A DNA stretch of 15,624 nucleotides from Alphaproteobacteria bacterium (GCA_017452115.1 JAFTNB010000140.1:1-15624); one strand, 5' to 3'. Counted from the stretch's first letter, positions 1 through 8,398 are shown. A program made the numbers and translations. The notes: generated by a model not told the origin, from the letters alone.

Positions 1-1016
1 ATAGTATGCCCTGCAGATAACTGAATAAGAGTATCAAACTTATCTGCCGGTCCATATTTGACATCAACATCTTTTTTAAGATGGAAAATTTTACTATTAT
101 CGTTATAGTTAATCGGAATATTCATAATTTTAGAAATGACGACATCATTATATGTTTCACCACCATTATTATATTCAACCGTCTGAAAATAGGTAATTTC
201 CTTCTTCTTGGCAAAAATTTTATCTAAATCTGCCTGTGTAATAATTGTTGAGGTGGTAGATAATAATATACCAAAACCCAACAAAATAGGCATAATTAAC
301 TGTAACAGCTTGAGCCGAGCATAATTCCATGCAGGATAACGAAATTTATCTGCACTGAACCCCGTTAAGCGGATAAACTTATCCAACATATATTTCTGTT
401 CTTCATTAGCGTAAATTTTAGCTTGAGCCGCAGATACACAAGCTTTATCCATTTTTCCGTCTTTATAATAGGCAACCGCATTATGAATCAGCAAAGTAAG
501 ATTTTTATTCGCATTACGATTTATGGATACATAATTATGAGTAATAGCTTGAATATTTTGCACAAAAGCTTTAATTCCCCACCAGCCAAGAAGCCAATTA
601 CTAATTGAAGTTTTCAACACTAATGCAGATGCTTCGGAAGGACTACAAATATCATTATCTTGACGAAAAGTACTTTTAAATACTTTACCAATTACTTTCT
701 GTTGGCAGATAGTGCGAATAAAAGGATTTTCTTGTCCGGCTCTATCTTTATATGCAGCGAGTGTTTCCATATCAGGAAAATTATGCGCATTATATATTTG
801 ACTTAATAAATCATAAAAAAGGCGCCGAGATGTATCTTGTAATACTTCATAAGCAATCGAAAGTTTTTGAAATTTTTCTAGTGCTTCAGCAGATTTATTA
901 TGGTCGGGATGCCAAATTTTAGCTCGTTCACGATAATTTTGCTTAATTTCCCCATCTGTTGCAGAGGAAGTTAATCCTAATATTTCATAATATCCTAAGG
1001 AATCATGGCTAGTCAT
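1..1016 (-). CDS. J-domain membrane protein with C-terminal SH3-like segment (3' end cut by window)
   Basis: Reading leftwards from the ATG at 1016, 338 codons are open to the window edge, so the C-terminus is missing. Residues about 7-72 form a J domain (YYEILGL, then HPD at 36-38 within IWHPDHNK), the motif that stimulates Hsp70/DnaK ATPase. The Gly/Phe linker and zinc fingers of true DnaJ are absent, so this is a specialised co-chaperone. A tryptophan-rich stretch (NWLLGWWGIKAF, 140-151) may sit at the membrane. Residues 174-215 look helical and TPR-like (NAVAYYKDGKMDKA). Residues about 236-254 form one hydrophobic transmembrane segment. The visible end (DVDVKYGPADKFDTLIQL) resembles the start of a bacterial SH3 domain, a fold often used on cell-wall or peptide ligands. 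The start codon overlaps the stop of the preceding FliK-like gene as ATGA, which suggests coupled translation with the flagellar operon. The J domain is certain. The SH3 call is tentative and the biological role is unknown. Confidence 0.8.
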   Translation of the reverse strand, partial: MTSHDSLGYYEILGLTSSATDGEIKQNYRERAKIWHPDHNKSAEALEKFQKLSIAYEVLQDTSRRLFYDLLSQIYNAHNFPDMETLAAYKDRAGQENPFIRTICQQKVIGKVFKSTFRQDNDICSPSEASALVLKTSISNWLLGWWGIKAFVQNIQAITHNYVSINRNANKNLTLLIHNAVAYYKDGKMDKACVSAAQAKIYANEEQKYMLDKFIRLTGFSADKFRYPAWNYARLKLLQLIMPILLGFGILLSTTSTIITQADLDKIFAKKKEITYFQTVEYNNGGETYNDVVISKIMNIPINYNDNSKIFHLKKDVDVKYGPADKFDTLIQLSAGHT

Positions 1017-2716
1017 ATATATAATCCATCCTGAAGAATCGTTGTTTCCGAATTATCTTCACATAATTTTATAAACTTTTCTTTAATATTAATGCGGATA
1101 TTGCCGGCATAATCTACTGCTGATAATGAATTTCGAAATAAACACATAATTTGAGAGCAAAAATCTTCACTTATATCTTTTTCGGTACGAATAATCAAAT
1201 CAAAGCGTTTGTCTTTGGCTATGGAAAAACCATCAAACTGGAAAGCTCCTAAAGCCGTAAAAGTTGTATCTATAACAAAACGTGCCGCATCTGGTTTGGC
1301 TTGCCGTGAACGGCGAGAAGCGCCTTCCTTGGTATATTTACGAATAGCAACTCTGATTTGTCGTAAATTTTCAGTATCATAAAAAGGCACCTCAATAATC
1401 CGCCACTGACTATTTTCTTCTTTGCGCCCAATAAGCAGGCTCTCCAAACGATTTAAACTTTCTTGCCCCTCAAGTCCTGATAAGCGTAGGTTCTCAACAA
1501 TTTCACCACCGAGCCAATCGACAATATTTTCACTGGCAGCAGCTTTAAGAAATGAAATAATATTAGAGAGCATTTTGGGATTATCTGTGGGTATTTTTTC
1601 AATTAAAGCTGTAAAAACTTCCGGAATAATTTGTCCTTGTAAAGGTTTAATAATATCAATAATTTTATTGGTAATCGGAGAATAAATTTTTGCAACTTTA
1701 TTATCTTCATGAGGAATAATCAGTTCACTTATTTTCAATAAAAGCTGATCTCCTACTTCTAATTTCAAAGGAAGTTCCGGTATAATTTCTCCCAAAGGGG
1801 TTTGTAAAACCTTTAATTCTCCTTTTTCAATTACCTGTGCCGGAAGTTCACGCCCAACTAATTGCTGCAAAATTTGCTCTACCGAAGAATAAACTGAAGA
1901 TGAAGCGGTAAGAGGTAAAAATTGTTGCGTCGTCTGAGGCAATACAGCATTTGACGGCATAGGTTGATGTGTATTTATATCCGTAGGAACAATATTTTGT
2001 AATAAATTTTGTACTGTCTGAGCTAATTTATCCGCAATTTCCGGCGGTAACTGTGAAAACTGTGCCGAAGAAACAGTAACCGATGCAGTCTGCGGTTGTT
2101 GAACAGCTGGTTGCGGTTGAACTTGTGTAATTTCTGTTTTAATTCGGAAATCAGGTAATGACTGTGTAAATTCAGCTACTTGCCGAGATGACAGCGGAGA
2201 TTGCGTAATAATTTGTTCAACTAAAGGCTGAAGTTTTAATGGCAGCAAAGGATGTTTTTGAATATTTATGACAGTCGGCAATGTATTATCAGCAATCACT
2301 GAAGAATTTGTCATTACACTCTTAAACGATTCTGTAGGCAACACCAAAGAAGAAGTTGGTTTTCCGGCAATATTGATAATACGAAAATCCAGTTTTTGCG
2401 ATGTATGAGCAATAATTCGAATTTGCATTTCTGTAGTTTGAGGAGGGAGCTTTAATTGCGGCGGCAATTCAACTGCGGCTGTAACAGTTTGAGTGTTGCC
2501 ATTTATATCAGGCAAAGACAAATCCAAATTAAATAAAAAATTATTACCTATCTGCGTCAAACTTTGCGGATTTATTTGTACGGTAATCTGCTGCCCCACA
2601 CTCAAATTACCTATATTAATATTTGTAGCAGCATTATCAATACTTCCGGTAAAATTACCGGTACTGCTTCCGATATCAATAGTCGGCTGATTGAGAGGAG
2701 GCAATACATTAGTCAT
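1013..2716 (-). CDS. FliK-like flagellar hook-length-control family protein (probable)
   Basis: The product is 567 residues with no signal peptide or membrane segment. The N-terminal two thirds is low-complexity and rich in Gln, Pro, Thr and Ser (for example QVQPQPAVQQPQ), as in FliK molecular rulers. The C-terminal 130 residues look folded: WRIIEVPFYDTENLRQIRVAI from about 438, then FVIDTTFTALGAFQFDGF at about 479-497 and RFDLIIRT, followed by two helices. This order (W-x-x-x-x-P, a strand with LG-x-x-x-x-G, then a hydrophobic strand) resembles the FliK C-terminal domain that switches export specificity by contacting FlhB. It starts 8 bp inside the end of flhG and its stop overlaps the J-domain gene. 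The position after flhG and the architecture support a flagellar role. I infer the family from pattern only. It could be a lineage-specific flagellar protein paralogous to FliK, with the real fliK elsewhere. Confidence 0.6.
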   Translation of the reverse strand: MTNVLPPLNQPTIDIGSSTGNFTGSIDNAATNINIGNLSVGQQITVQINPQSLTQIGNNFLFNLDLSLPDINGNTQTVTAAVELPPQLKLPPQTTEMQIRIIAHTSQKLDFRIINIAGKPTSSLVLPTESFKSVMTNSSVIADNTLPTVINIQKHPLLPLKLQPLVEQIITQSPLSSRQVAEFTQSLPDFRIKTEITQVQPQPAVQQPQTASVTVSSAQFSQLPPEIADKLAQTVQNLLQNIVPTDINTHQPMPSNAVLPQTTQQFLPLTASSSVYSSVEQILQQLVGRELPAQVIEKGELKVLQTPLGEIIPELPLKLEVGDQLLLKISELIIPHEDNKVAKIYSPITNKIIDIIKPLQGQIIPEVFTALIEKIPTDNPKMLSNIISFLKAAASENIVDWLGGEIVENLRLSGLEGQESLNRLESLLIGRKEENSQWRIIEVPFYDTENLRQIRVAIRKYTKEGASRRSRQAKPDAARFVIDTTFTALGAFQFDGFSIAKDKRFDLIIRTEKDISEDFCSQIMCLFRNSLSAVDYAGNIRINIKEKFIKLCEDNSETTILQDGLYI

Positions 2717-3518
2717 TCTGTAAGAGCCTTTTAGCTATGGCATACACATCTTCTGCGGCTTCTGATGTCGGATAGCGGTTAAAAATAGTACTTTGGTTAC
2801 GAATAGCATCACGAACTCGGGTATCACGGCGAACTATACCCAGTAACGGAGGATTAATTTTTAAGAAATTATTACAAGCCTTAACTAAAGTATCATAAGT
2901 ACGTTGTCCTTCTCGTAAAGAGTTTGCCTGATTAACTACAATATTGATATCGCATTTGGTATACTGCATCGTCATGATTTTGATAAATGCATAAGCATCT
3001 GTCAAAGAAGTTGGCTCATCAGTACAAACAACAATAATTTTTTCAGCCAAACCTGATAAAATACGTACCGGCTTTTCTACTCCAGCTCCCATATCCAAAA
3101 TAATTTTATTATAAGAAGAAGCTAAAACATTTAAATCTTCTCCTAAAAGCTGTAACCGCCCAATAGGCATTGATGCAAGTCCGGCTGAACCGGAACGACC
3201 GGCAATAATATCAAAGTGACCTTTCTCATAATGATGTATAACCTGATTTAATGTCATGGTACCAGAAACAACACTTCCAATATCATTCTTGGCTAATAAT
3301 CCAAGTTGGATGTCAATGTTGGCTAACCCTAAATCTCCATCAAAAAGCAGTACCTTTTGCTTTAATATGCTCAAAGAATGAGCTAAAGTAATAGAAAACC
3401 ATGTTTTGCCTACACCACCTTTGCCAGAAGCAACAGCAATCATATTCTGTCCTTTGCGAAGACGGTGAGGCATTTGTCCTCGAGGCATAATCTTTAGTTC
3501 TTCTGCATTTTGTTCCAT
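2709..3518 (-). CDS. flhG: FlhG (FleN/YlxH) MinD-type ATPase, flagellar number regulator
   Basis: This 269-residue protein belongs to the ParA/MinD family. The deviant Walker A motif SGKGGVGKT is at 31-39, with the signature first lysine. Switch/Walker B residues are FDGDLGLANID at 59-69, and LDMGAG is at 141-146. DEPTSLTDAYA at 168-178 is typical of FlhG rather than MinD or ParA. FlhG binds ATP, dimerises at the membrane, restrains FlhF and so limits flagellar number; in some bacteria it also contacts C-ring proteins. The start at 3518 is supported by AGAGG six bases upstream. It follows flhF by 27 bp and overlaps the next gene by 8 bp. The N-terminal leader (residues 1-25) lacks a clear DQAxxLR activator motif and shows only a loose GQMPHRLR, so its stimulation of FlhF may differ. 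An amphipathic C-terminal membrane-targeting helix is plausible (EDVYAIAKRLL) but unproven. Confidence 0.93.
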   Translation of the reverse strand: MEQNAEELKIMPRGQMPHRLRKGQNMIAVASGKGGVGKTWFSITLAHSLSILKQKVLLFDGDLGLANIDIQLGLLAKNDIGSVVSGTMTLNQVIHHYEKGHFDIIAGRSGSAGLASMPIGRLQLLGEDLNVLASSYNKIILDMGAGVEKPVRILSGLAEKIIVVCTDEPTSLTDAYAFIKIMTMQYTKCDINIVVNQANSLREGQRTYDTLVKACNNFLKINPPLLGIVRRDTRVRDAIRNQSTIFNRYPTSEAAEDVYAIAKRLLQND

Positions 3519-3545
3519 GTTTTCCTCTTTTCTTTATAACATATA

Positions 3546-4502
3546 TTACGCTAAAATAAGTTTTGCCAGTCCATTCGGAGTGATTTCTGAAACTCCACCT
3601 GCAATATTTGAACTTACACTCCCTACACAAAAATCCAATTCACAGCAAGCAGCTACAGATAAAACGGAACCAATTCTTCTGGTTAAATCTAAACGCGTAG
3701 GCAGCAATTTTTTGGCTCCTAATTCAGTAAAAACCTCGGCTACTTCAATGGCTTCATACGTATTTGTTCCGGCAGAAAGAACCAATATTCCCTCTCCTTT
3801 TATAACTTCAATCCAACGACTAACCTTATCCACTTCTTCGGAAAGAAACGGATTTATTCCCGGAGTATCTATCAAAATTAAATCATAAGCCGTATCGGCT
3901 TTTTGAAGTAATTCGTATAAATTGCGCTCACTTTTGCAAAAATAAAAATCCTGTTCCAAAATTTTAGCAAATGCTTCTAATTGGGAATTAGCCCCTGCCC
4001 GTATATTATCCGTAGAAATAATACAACAGCTCAAATTATTAATTTTAGCTTGAGCTGCTACTTTAGCGATAGCAGTAGATTTGCCGACACCAGGTCCACC
4101 CATAAAAATCTTACATTTTATACCATTATGAAAAATATCCGAAAAATTATATAAATCTTTGAGTGCAAATTCTAAAAGTTTACTATCATCATACATTTCT
4201 TTTTCAATACTAATCTTTCGCACCATAGCAAGAATACGTTGTTTAACTAAGTCTAAAGTATCGTGATATTCAAGACTTTCGCGAAGCAATCTATCGGTAT
4301 AACGAGTAGAAATATCTTTTATTTCCACTTCCTGCTTATCATTAAAACAGATTTCTTCATTTTCATCTATACCGACTGTAATTTGTACTTGACCGTCAGT
4401 TAAGGTTTCGGTGGAAAGAATAACTGCCTCATCCCCCAGCATTTCACGCGCCATGGCAAAAGCTTCATGATTACCGGAGGCTGTAAATGTTTTTATCCTC
4501 AT
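3546..4502 (-). CDS. flhF: FlhF, SRP-type GTPase that places the flagellum
   Basis: The product is 318 residues, short for FlhF because the N-terminal B region and linker are compact. The start MRIKTFTA with MAREMLGDEAVILST at about 17-31 is the standard FlhF N-terminus. The NG GTPase domain follows: P-loop GGPGVGKST at 135-143, TDNIRAGANSQLEAFAKIL at 164-182 (the SRP-GTPase insertion-box region), DTPG at 212-215 (G3), and TRLD at 269-272 in place of the usual TKxD (G4). A GG pair near 302-303 matches the closing loop. FlhF dimerises on GTP at the cell pole and recruits FliF to start basal-body assembly. FlhG turns it over. Translation start is backed by AGGAG six bases upstream. It lies 15 bp after flhA and 27 bp before flhG, the classic flhA-flhF-flhG order. 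Confidence 0.93.
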   Translation of the reverse strand: MRIKTFTASGNHEAFAMAREMLGDEAVILSTETLTDGQVQITVGIDENEEICFNDKQEVEIKDISTRYTDRLLRESLEYHDTLDLVKQRILAMVRKISIEKEMYDDSKLLEFALKDLYNFSDIFHNGIKCKIFMGGPGVGKSTAIAKVAAQAKINNLSCCIISTDNIRAGANSQLEAFAKILEQDFYFCKSERNLYELLQKADTAYDLILIDTPGINPFLSEEVDKVSRWIEVIKGEGILVLSAGTNTYEAIEVAEVFTELGAKKLLPTRLDLTRRIGSVLSVAACCELDFCVGSVSSNIAGGVSEITPNGLAKLILA

Positions 4503-4517
4503 CCGTTACTCCTAAAG

Positions 4518-6644
4518 CTATATCTGACCAACCGTTTTAATTTTGGCTTTGGGGTGAATTTCATTTTGTGACATTACTACGGTAAGTGGACGGAAGCGCT
4601 CAATGATAGAACGAACAAACGGACGAATGGACGGACTGGTCAACAATACCGCTGTTTCACCTTTGACGGCTAATTCTTCTAACGAATTTCTAACTTTTGT
4701 AATAAATTGCTGTAATGCACTTGGTGCCATAGCCAATTGTCTGTCATCTCCCTCACCAACAATAGCTTCGGCAAAAGCATGTTCCCATTCCGGCGACAAA
4801 GTAATAAGCGGAATAACGCCAAATTCATTAGAATTAGCATTGGATAGTTGTCGAGCAAGACGAGTACGTACATGTTCGGTTATCAACATAAGGCTATGAG
4901 TAGAAGATACTGCTTCGGAAATCCCTTCTAAAATAGTAGGCAAATCACGGATAGATACTCGCTCTTGCAACAAATTTTGTAAAATTCTTTGTACTGCACC
5001 AAGGCTGACTTTGCTCGGAATAAGCTCTTTAACAAGTTTTTGCTGTTCTTTATCCATTTCTTCCAATAGTTTTTGAGTTTCAGCATAAGACAATAATTCA
5101 GGCATATTATCTTTTACTAATTCGGTAATGTGAGTGGTAACTACGGTAGCAGGATCAACCACGGTATAACCGCGGAACATAGCTTCTTCGCGATAGTTCT
5201 GATCAATCCACATAGCTTTCAAGCCGAATGTCGGTTCATATGTTTGTTCCCCTGGGAGAGTTATAGGTTCTCCTCGAGGATCCATAACTAACAATTGAGT
5301 AGGACGCAGCTCGCCTTTTCCGGCTTTAACCTCTTTAATATATATATGATATTCATTTGCTTCCAATTGCATATTATCTTGAATACGAATCGAAGGCATA
5401 ACAAATCCTAACTCGGAAGCTAACGCACGGCGCAAAGCTTTTATCTGATCTGTTAGTTTTTTATTGGCTTCTTCATTTATTAACGGAAGCAAGCCATAAC
5501 CGATTTCTAAACGTATCAAATCCATACGCAGAGCTGTAGCAATCGGTTCATCAGCAGCTTTAGTAACTTTGCCTTTCTTTTGCTCTTGTTCAAGAATTTC
5601 TTGGGCTCGAGCCTGTGCGGCTTTTTGCTGTTTATCCAAATAATAGGCTGTAATACCAGTAAGAGCAGAGAGTAAAAGAAACGGGGCGGCAGGAGTTCCG
5701 GGGAGCATTCCCAACGCCAATGCCAAGAATGAACTCATACCTAAAGCTTTAGGATAATTAGTTACCTGTTCAAACAAAACTTTGTCCGTAGAATCGGTCA
5801 TACCGGCTTTTGACACCAGTATACCTGCAGCAACGGAAATAATTAAAGCAGGAACTTGGCTAACCAAGCCGTCACCAACAGTTAAACGAGTATAAGTTTC
5901 TCCGGCATCAGAAAAACTCATATCGTTTTGAACCATACCAATAATAATACCGGCAACAACATTGATAAAAGTAATAATCAAACCGGCAATGGCATCTCCA
6001 CGTACGAACTTGGAAGCACCATCCATAGCCCCATAGAAAGAACTTTCTTTAGATAAATCTTCACGGCGGGCACGAGCTTCGTCTTCTGTAATTAAACCGG
6101 ATGACAAATCCGCATCAATTGCCATTTGCTTACCCGGCATAGCATCCAAAGCAAAACGAGCCGCAACCTCTGCAATACGCCCTGAACCTTTAGTAATAAC
6201 AACAAAGTTTACTAAAACCAGAATGGCAAAAACAATTACGCCGATAACAAAATTGTTACCCATAATAAATCCGCCAAAAGCCTTAATAACATCACCGGCA
6301 GCAGCAGGTCCCATGTATCCGTTGGCTAAAATCAGACGGGTAGAAGCCAAGTTTAAAGACAAGCGATACATCGTAGTTATCAACAAAACAAGTGGGAAAG
6401 CACTAAACTGGTTAGGTTTCTCAATAAATATGGCTGTCATTAACACAATGCAAGACATCGTAATGGAAAGAGCCAATGCAATATCCAACAACCATGCCGG
6501 CATCGGTAAAATCAAAATCACCAGCATCAACACAATTGCCAAAGCGAAGAAAATATCACCGCGTTTGGTCGATGATATTATCATATCCTTAAAAGAGCGT
6601 CCGCCAAATATTGAGCTGCTGATATTTTCTGTTTTTTTTGCCAT
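4518..6644 (-). CDS. flhA: FlhA, export-gate protein of the flagellar type III secretion system
   Basis: The length of 708 residues is normal for FlhA. The N-terminal 330 residues hold about eight hydrophobic segments (starting near 31-50 and 52-73). The family signature RLSLNLASTRLIL is at 94-106. The FHIPEP-family cytoplasmic loop (RIAEVAARFALDAMPGKQMAIDADL) runs from about 156. Asp208 in YGAMDGASKFVRGD matches the conserved acidic residue linked to proton-driven export. Residues from about 360 form the cytosolic domain (FlhAC), which assembles a nine-membered ring and docks export substrate-chaperone complexes; it includes TYEPTFGLKAMWI, a conserved stretch of this domain. The gene sits 16 bp after flbD and 15 bp before flhF. 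Its ribosome binding site is weak (AGGA too far upstream), so translation may depend on flbD readthrough. FlhB and the FliPQR gate genes are not in this window. Confidence 0.97.
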   Translation of the reverse strand: MAKKTENISSSIFGGRSFKDMIISSTKRGDIFFALAIVLMLVILILPMPAWLLDIALALSITMSCIVLMTAIFIEKPNQFSAFPLVLLITTMYRLSLNLASTRLILANGYMGPAAAGDVIKAFGGFIMGNNFVIGVIVFAILVLVNFVVITKGSGRIAEVAARFALDAMPGKQMAIDADLSSGLITEDEARARREDLSKESSFYGAMDGASKFVRGDAIAGLIITFINVVAGIIIGMVQNDMSFSDAGETYTRLTVGDGLVSQVPALIISVAAGILVSKAGMTDSTDKVLFEQVTNYPKALGMSSFLALALGMLPGTPAAPFLLLSALTGITAYYLDKQQKAAQARAQEILEQEQKKGKVTKAADEPIATALRMDLIRLEIGYGLLPLINEEANKKLTDQIKALRRALASELGFVMPSIRIQDNMQLEANEYHIYIKEVKAGKGELRPTQLLVMDPRGEPITLPGEQTYEPTFGLKAMWIDQNYREEAMFRGYTVVDPATVVTTHITELVKDNMPELLSYAETQKLLEEMDKEQQKLVKELIPSKVSLGAVQRILQNLLQERVSIRDLPTILEGISEAVSSTHSLMLITEHVRTRLARQLSNANSNEFGVIPLITLSPEWEHAFAEAIVGEGDDRQLAMAPSALQQFITKVRNSLEELAVKGETAVLLTSPSIRPFVRSIIERFRPLTVVMSQNEIHPKAKIKTVGQI

Positions 6645-6660
6645 AATTTGTTAGCACATC

Positions 6661-7992
6661 CTATCCATTGGACTCAGGCACGTCAAAACCTTCTTCCTGA
6701 TATTGTTTTAGTTTATTACGCAAAGTACGAATTGAAATTCCCAGCAAATTTGCAGCTTGAGTACGGTTACCGAAAGTATGCTTGAGAGTATCAATAATTA
6801 AATTCCGCTCCATCCCTGCCAAAGTTTGTCCGGCTCCGCTATAATTTACTTCTGTGCCTGTATTACGTTCAGACTGTTGGTTACGCATGGCAGAAACATC
6901 AGTAAGAATAATTGCCGATGCCTCAATTTCATCTCCAGTTGACAACAATACAGCACGGTGCATTGTATTTTCTAACTCGCGAACATTACCCGGCCATAAA
7001 TAATTATCCAACAAAGCAGCTGCTTCTTGAGATAAATCTTTCATGGGCAAACCATTCAATTCGGCATATTTTTTGATGAAATGTTTAGCCAAAACAGGAA
7101 CATCTTCAGGTCTGTCTTTTAAATCCGGAATATTAATATTCACAACATTAAGGCGATAATATAAATCTTCACGAAAAGCACCGTCTTTAACTGATTGCGC
7201 CAAGTTGCGGTTAGACGTGGCAATAATTCTGGTATCTACTTTAATCGGTGTTTTACCGCCAATTCTATCAATTTCCTTTTCTTGAATAGCGCGCAAAAGC
7301 TTGGCTTGAATACGAATATCCATTTCGGATATTTCATCCAGCAGCAAAGTTCCGCCGGAAGCTTCTTCAAACTTACCAATACGTCTGGCAACAGCACCGG
7401 TAAAAGCACCTTTTTCATAGCCAAAAAGTTCTGATTCTAACAAAGTTTCCGGAATTGCAGCACAGTTTACAGCAACAAATTTTTTATTGGCACGTTTGGA
7501 ATTATCATGGATAAAACGAGAAAAAATCTCCTTACCGGTACCTGAAGCGCCGGTAAGAAAAACACTAGCTTCGGACGGGGCGATTTGTTTAGCCATCTTT
7601 AAAATAGCTTCAGTTTTTTTATCGCCATATATTAATGCGTGATTTTCACGAGTTGCTGCCGCCAAAACCGCACCGATTAATTCTGCATCAGGTGGTAGCG
7701 GTATATATTCTTTGGCGCCTGCTTTGATAGCTTTAACCGCAAGACTGGTATCGTTTGCAACTCCGCAAGCGACAACTAAAACATTAATACGTTCTTTTTC
7801 TAACGATGATATAAATTTATAGACATCCAATTTGACATCTATCATTACCAACTCAATATTTTTGCCGGAACGCAAAATATTGAGAGCACTTTCAATGTCT
7901 TGGGCCAAAGAAACTTGTCCGCCTTGAGCAATTGCTATCTTACTGGCGGCTCCTATTTGCCCATCTAATGTCCCAACAATCAGAAGTTCCAT
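6661..7992 (-). CDS. flbD: FlbD, sigma-54-dependent flagellar transcription activator
   Basis: This 443-residue protein has three parts. Residues 1-115 form a receiver-like domain starting MELLIVGTLDGQIGAA, with VVACGV at 73-78 and AIKAGAKEYIPLPPDAELI at 88-106, very like Caulobacter FlbD as I recall it. Residues about 125-360 form the AAA+ sigma-54-interaction domain: Walker A GASGTGKE at 148-155, the sigma-54 contact loop GAFTGA at 195-200, Walker B GGTLLLDE at 213-220, and the arginine region REDLYYRLNV. Residues about 395-431 form a Fis-type helix-turn-helix (RTQAANLLGISIRTLRNKL). In Caulobacter, FlbD activates late flagellar promoters with sigma-54, represses the fliF operon, and is controlled by FliX. 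Asp52 is present, but the acidic pair, the switch Thr and the conserved Lys of receivers are not. It lies in the fliF chain, 13 bp after fliN. Confidence 0.93.
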   Translation of the reverse strand: MELLIVGTLDGQIGAASKIAIAQGGQVSLAQDIESALNILRSGKNIELVMIDVKLDVYKFISSLEKERINVLVVACGVANDTSLAVKAIKAGAKEYIPLPPDAELIGAVLAAATRENHALIYGDKKTEAILKMAKQIAPSEASVFLTGASGTGKEIFSRFIHDNSKRANKKFVAVNCAAIPETLLESELFGYEKGAFTGAVARRIGKFEEASGGTLLLDEISEMDIRIQAKLLRAIQEKEIDRIGGKTPIKVDTRIIATSNRNLAQSVKDGAFREDLYYRLNVVNINIPDLKDRPEDVPVLAKHFIKKYAELNGLPMKDLSQEAAALLDNYLWPGNVRELENTMHRAVLLSTGDEIEASAIILTDVSAMRNQQSERNTGTEVNYSGAGQTLAGMERNLIIDTLKHTFGNRTQAANLLGISIRTLRNKLKQYQEEGFDVPESNG

Positions 7993-8005
7993 TTCCCTAC
8001 CCTGT

Positions 8006-8359
8006 TTATTTGGAAACAGATTTTACAATTTCAGTCATAGTAATACCTAACTTGTCATCTACTACTACAACTTCACCTCGAGCAACTAAATTATTATTTA
8101 CATAAATATCTATTGCTTCACCAACTTTTCTATCCAGTTCAATTATCGCCCCTTTATTAAGTTTCATTAACTGACTAACTTTCATGTTTGTCTTACCTAA
8201 AATAGCAGATACTTTAACCGGAATTTCATAAACAGCTTCTAAATCACTGGTCGAGCTAGGAATATCATAGCTTTCTATTCCATTCTCAGACTTCAAAACA
8301 GGATCACTGTTAACAACACTGCTCTCATCCATTTCATCTAAGTTTAGCTCATTTGTCAT
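8006..8359 (-). CDS. fliN: FliN, C-ring (switch complex) protein
   Basis: With the chosen start the product is 117 residues, normal for FliN. An acidic, variable N-terminus (1-38) precedes a SpoA/FliN domain from about 40 to 112: LEAVYEIPVKVSAILGKT, then QLMKLNKGAIIELDRKVGE and IYVNNNLVARGEVVVVDDKLGITMTEI. This is the full conserved pattern. FliN forms the base of the rotor cup with FliM, carries the switch signal, and holds FliH-FliI near the export gate. The ATG at 8359 is preferred over an in-frame TTG at 8374, because the GAGGGG ribosome binding site lies between them and would be inside the longer protein. It follows fliH by 39 bp and precedes flbD by 13 bp. FliM is not encoded in this window. 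Confidence 0.94.
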   Translation of the reverse strand: MTNELNLDEMDESSVVNSDPVLKSENGIESYDIPSSTSDLEAVYEIPVKVSAILGKTNMKVSQLMKLNKGAIIELDRKVGEAIDIYVNNNLVARGEVVVVDDKLGITMTEIVKSVSK

Positions 8360-8366
8360 AAATATT

Positions 8367-8372
8367 CCCCTC
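8367..8372 (-). promoter_or_regulatory. Ribosome binding site of fliN
   Basis: GAGGGG on the minus strand lies seven bases before the ATG at 8359. It overlaps the alternative TTG codon at 8374-8372, which rules out the longer fliN reading. Confidence 0.7.
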
Positions 8373-8398
8373 AAATGCTTATATATATTTAGTTTAGA

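Noticed and set aside
423..608. Short plus-strand open frame of 61 codons in the left region
   Set aside because: It lies opposite the J-domain gene, which is continuous with clear motifs on the other strand.
3517..3888. Open frame of 123 codons on the plus strand opposite flhF
   Set aside because: It overlaps flhF antisense, has no ribosome binding site that I can see, and no family pattern.
6223..6654. Open frame of 143 codons on the plus strand opposite flhA
   Set aside because: It lies wholly within the well-supported flhA gene and has no recognisable motif; it mirrors the hydrophobic flhA codons.
8360..8374. Longer fliN beginning at TTG 8374
   Set aside because: The GAGGGG ribosome binding site for the ATG at 8359 would be inside the coding region.
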